64,000 nt of DNA, taken from Bin125 sp026705025 (lineage in GTDB: Bacteria > Chloroflexota > Dehalococcoidia > Bin125). A model generated the notes under the pieces. The model had not been told where the DNA came from, ran no database searches, and was given only the letters and a program-made list of their open reading frames with translations. The stretch spans positions 52,366 through 116,365 of the forward strand of contig JAPPBN010000012.1 in NCBI GenBank assembly GCA_026705025.1, written 5' to 3'. The first letter of the stretch is position 1. The number at the start of each line of letters is the position of its first letter. This document shows positions 61,540 through 64,000 of the stretch, in pieces. A program made the translations under genes and the position numbers.

Positions 61540-63666
61540 TTAGCTCGATCCGGCATTGACGCCGAGAAACTCAAGAATTCCGTCGGCGATCGCCCTGGCG
61601 ATGACCTCTCGAGCCTGTGGATCTCGCAAGATGGCCGCGTCGCCCTCGTGAGTGATGTACAGCAGCTCGAGCAGCGTCGTTGGCATGAGATTGCCTCTGA
61701 CAATCCTGCCAGGGCCCGTCTGGGTCTCCGGATCGATCAGATCGATGGGTGGCTCATGTTCCGTCAGTTCACTGCTCCACAGCCATTGGTTGATGGCCGC
61801 GCCCCACGGATCCTCGGACAGACCGAGTGGTCCGGGGTCCAGACCCCAGCGACGTGCCACGTCGGCGTCGACCAGCAGGAACGGCGCCAGCACATAGATC
61901 GGGTCGCAGATCCCATTGACCAGTTCCCAGCACGATGTGTCGTAGGTAAGCGTGGAGGTGGGATAGCCGAACTCCTCCAATGCCCGCGACACGTAGGTCA
62001 ACAGGGTCTCCGCCAGGGTGAAGTTCAGACCGTCGCCGTTCCAGCGAGGCAGATACCAGGCTTCGAGACCGTTGGCCGGATCTTCGAAGTTCGCATTCGA
62101 GTGAATCGAAACGAACACGTCGGCCATGGCCAGGTGCGCCAGCTCGGCGCGAACCTGGTAGTCGGCGCGCCACAGCGATTCATCCAGGTTCAGATATGGA
62201 CGACCGGCCGATCTCCTCGTCAGAACGACCGTCACGCCCTCCGCCTCCAGCAGCTCCTCGATCCGCAGCGCGAAGTCGAGATTCGACTCCGCTTCCATGA
62301 CGCCATGCATCCAGGGCCCGGTGTCGACGCCGTGACCGGCGTCGAGCACGACCACGAGCGCATCCGCTTCCAAATCATGGATCACGCCAGCCTCGTCCAA
62401 CTCCGCCTGCCATCGAGGATCCTCTGCTCCGGTGCGCTCTCTCGCGTACCAGAGTTCGGGCGTCGATGGCCGAGGATGGGGCACATCCAGCAGCCGCGGA
62501 CGCGAGATCGTCCAACTGTCGTCGGCGTTCTTGACGCTCGCCTGCCAGCGAATCTGCTCATTCGCGGTGCGCCCGCTCCAGCGCATGATCAACGTGTTGA
62601 AGCCTCGCGCACCGACGCCGCTGCTCTCAATCCAGGCTCCTCGCTCGAACGACCACAGACGGGCCCGGCGGCCGTCGTTCGAACGCAACAGATACTCCCA
62701 CTCATCCTCACCGTCGACGCCGGGATCGGTGTCGATCCAGACCCGCAGACCACTGTTTGCGCGAATCGGACCCCACTTGCCACGGAATTCGAACTGCGCC
62801 TCGCTGGCGGCGCTGGATGCTTCGATCGTGTCGATGTGCAAACGTGACGTTGGCCGCGGGGGCAGACTGACTGGTGGCTCCGCCTCCTCACCCCAGCGCG
62901 TCACCCCCACCGCGTAGCTGCCCACCGACCAGGGCTGGGCGCCGCGAACCTCCAGAACCGCAAGCCCGCCGGAAGTCGGGACCATCACCCCGCTGATCGC
63001 GTTTTGCTGCTGGTGCAGCGCCTGGAAGCCGTCTGCATCCGGCAAGAGAACTGCGCCCGACAATCCGTCAACCGATCCCAGCACCGACCAGACGGCATAG
63101 CTGTTGCCCGCGGCAACCGGGAAGGCGTACCAGTCAATGTCGCCGGAGGCTTCCAGCCACGACCGCTCCGTCAGAACGCCATCGATGTCGAACGCGCTGA
63201 GTCTGGCCGTGCTCAACTCCGAGCCGACTGCGTCATCGTCGCTGCGGATCCGCAGTTCGTACGAGCCGGTCGTCAAACCGGAACCCGAGACGCGCACACG
63301 CCATGCGCCGCTCGCAGGCGCCGTCCAACTCAGACGCAAATGCGCGCCGGACGCGCTGGCGACCAGGCTCGGCTCCGAGTCATCGGTCGCTGGCTTCCAG
63401 ATCTGCAACTGTCCGGCGACCAGCCCCACTCGCTCAAGCGCGACAACGTATCGCTCACCCGCCAGCGCGAAGAAGACATACCAGTCGACATCGAGCGGAT
63501 CACTGATCGACCCCTCGTGGGTGACGGGGGCAATCGTTTCCGCAGACGTTGAACCGACTCCCCACGGTCCAACAACAGCCAGCATCGCCGCCAGCGCCGC
63601 CACGGCGAAACTCAGTCGCGCCAACCCGACTCGACGCAGGCCTCGCTCGATCGTCCCCGCACTCAC
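61540..63666 (-). CDS. Secreted N-acetylmuramoyl-L-alanine amidase with N-terminal PPC-like domains
   Basis: A 708-residue exported protein (GTG start at 63666; an ATG at 63780 would add 38 residues before the signal sequence). A signal peptide (LARLSFAVAALAAMLAVVG) is followed by two repeats of the PPC-like type (DVDWYVFFALAGERYVVAL and DIDWYAFPVAAGNSYAVW), a beta-rich part, then an amidase_3 domain. The zinc ligands and catalytic residues are seen in VVLDAGHGVDTG (His), MEAESNLDFA (Glu), FVSIHSNANF (His) and TTLLELLYITH (Glu). It cleaves the bond between MurNAc and the peptide, or a similar amide, outside the cell. Confidence 0.9.
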   Translation of the reverse strand: MSAGTIERGLRRVGLARLSFAVAALAAMLAVVGPWGVGSTSAETIAPVTHEGSISDPLDVDWYVFFALAGERYVVALERVGLVAGQLQIWKPATDDSEPSLVASASGAHLRLSWTAPASGAWRVRVSGSGLTTGSYELRIRSDDDAVGSELSTARLSAFDIDGVLTERSWLEASGDIDWYAFPVAAGNSYAVWSVLGSVDGLSGAVLLPDADGFQALHQQQNAISGVMVPTSGGLAVLEVRGAQPWSVGSYAVGVTRWGEEAEPPVSLPPRPTSRLHIDTIEASSAASEAQFEFRGKWGPIRANSGLRVWIDTDPGVDGEDEWEYLLRSNDGRRARLWSFERGAWIESSGVGARGFNTLIMRWSGRTANEQIRWQASVKNADDSWTISRPRLLDVPHPRPSTPELWYARERTGAEDPRWQAELDEAGVIHDLEADALVVVLDAGHGVDTGPWMHGVMEAESNLDFALRIEELLEAEGVTVVLTRRSAGRPYLNLDESLWRADYQVRAELAHLAMADVFVSIHSNANFEDPANGLEAWYLPRWNGDGLNFTLAETLLTYVSRALEEFGYPTSTLTYDTSCWELVNGICDPIYVLAPFLLVDADVARRWGLDPGPLGLSEDPWGAAINQWLWSSELTEHEPPIDLIDPETQTGPGRIVRGNLMPTTLLELLYITHEGDAAILRDPQAREVIARAIADGILEFLGVNAGSS

Positions 63667-63837
63667 GCGAAGAGGATATCCGGGAGTCAATGGCGACCGT
63701 TGAAGTGTCGCCGCTGCTATCTGGCGCGATAGGCAGTCTTCCGATAGCCTCAAACCCGTTGCGCGCTCCGGCGTGCCCATTCCAGACGCACATCGGCGGA
63801 CCCACCAAACTTCACCTGGGCCGCGACGGAGGATGAC

Positions 63838-64000
63838 ATGGACCTCGGACTCACCGAAGAACAGGAACTGCTGAAGAATTTCGCCCGCGACTTCCTCACC
63901 AATGAGTGCACCGAAAAGCTCGTGCGCGACATGGAAGAGGACGAGCGCGGCTACACCGACGACCTCTGGAACGGCATGGCCAACCAGGGTTGGATGGGCC
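63838..64000 (+). CDS. Acyl-CoA dehydrogenase, cut by the window end
   Basis: The first 54 residues of an acyl-CoA dehydrogenase: MDLGLTEEQELLKNFARDFL is the typical N-terminal helix (x-L-x-E-E-Q-x-x-x-x-x-x-A-R-x-F), followed by VRDMEEDERGYTDDLWNGMA and NQGWMG. It is an FAD enzyme that introduces the alpha-beta double bond in an acyl-CoA. GGAGG lies before the ATG. Divergent from the amidase gene. The rest, with the active-site Glu, lies outside the window. Confidence 0.9.
   Translation, partial: MDLGLTEEQELLKNFARDFLTNECTEKLVRDMEEDERGYTDDLWNGMANQGWMG

Overview
The window is a GC-rich, gene-dense stretch of bacterial chromosome with about 65 protein genes and no gene-free gap above 300 bases. 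I see no rRNA, tRNA, CRISPR array, transposase or phage gene. The gene content suggests a Chloroflexota bacterium of the Dehalococcoidia/SAR202 kind. It has many paralogues of luciferase-like flavin/F420 oxidoreductases, short-chain dehydrogenases, crotonases, VOC proteins and PNPOx-fold proteins, next to CoA-linked catabolism. This placement is inferred from gene content only.

Layout. 1-3484: part of a membrane protein, then a two-component system (response regulator, histidine kinase) with a lipoprotein. 3644-9499: Eis-like acetyltransferase, DapA-family lyase/synthase, glycosyltransferase plus HAD phosphatase, a RelE-like toxin with an acidic partner, and an aquaporin. 9590-16687: DUF255 thioredoxin-fold protein, a VOC-VOC-PNPOx operon, a hydroxyacyl-CoA dehydrogenase/crotonase pair, an LLM oxidoreductase and a DUF433/PIN-like toxin-antitoxin pair. 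16752-33802: DUF2332 protein, alpha/beta hydrolase, two phosphohexomutases around an antisense unknown gene, three more LLM oxidoreductases, an aminotransferase, a CoA-transferase, three tandem HSL-type esterases, a NIPSNAP-like protein and an M20 peptidase. 33900-40414: the helicases Lhr and RecQ, tail to tail. 40454-47175: three tandem selenoprotein genes interrupted by a VapBC cassette and preceded by clpS and a TPR gene. 47264-53776: ADP-ribosylglycohydrolase, two copies of a paired-SDR module, a crotonase, and a Fic gene with a double palindromic operator. 53911-64000: small monooxygenase, ThDP enzyme, two double-domain PNPOx proteins, seven tandem VOC genes, a secreted amidase and the start of an acyl-CoA dehydrogenase.

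The main discovery is at 40454-45371. Three diverged paralogues of the GrdB/PrdB-like (glycine/sarcosine/betaine/D-proline reductase) family each look like two broken reading frames. They join in frame through one UGA at the same alignment position, in the context V-U-P-x-C (a UxxC redox motif). In each case a potential stem-loop starts about 11 nucleotides after the UGA. I read these as full-length selenocysteine proteins of about 445 residues that ordinary gene calling would cut in two. A second notable pattern is a duplicated two-gene SDR module in which the second partner, and in one copy both partners, lacks the classical YxxxK catalytic residues.
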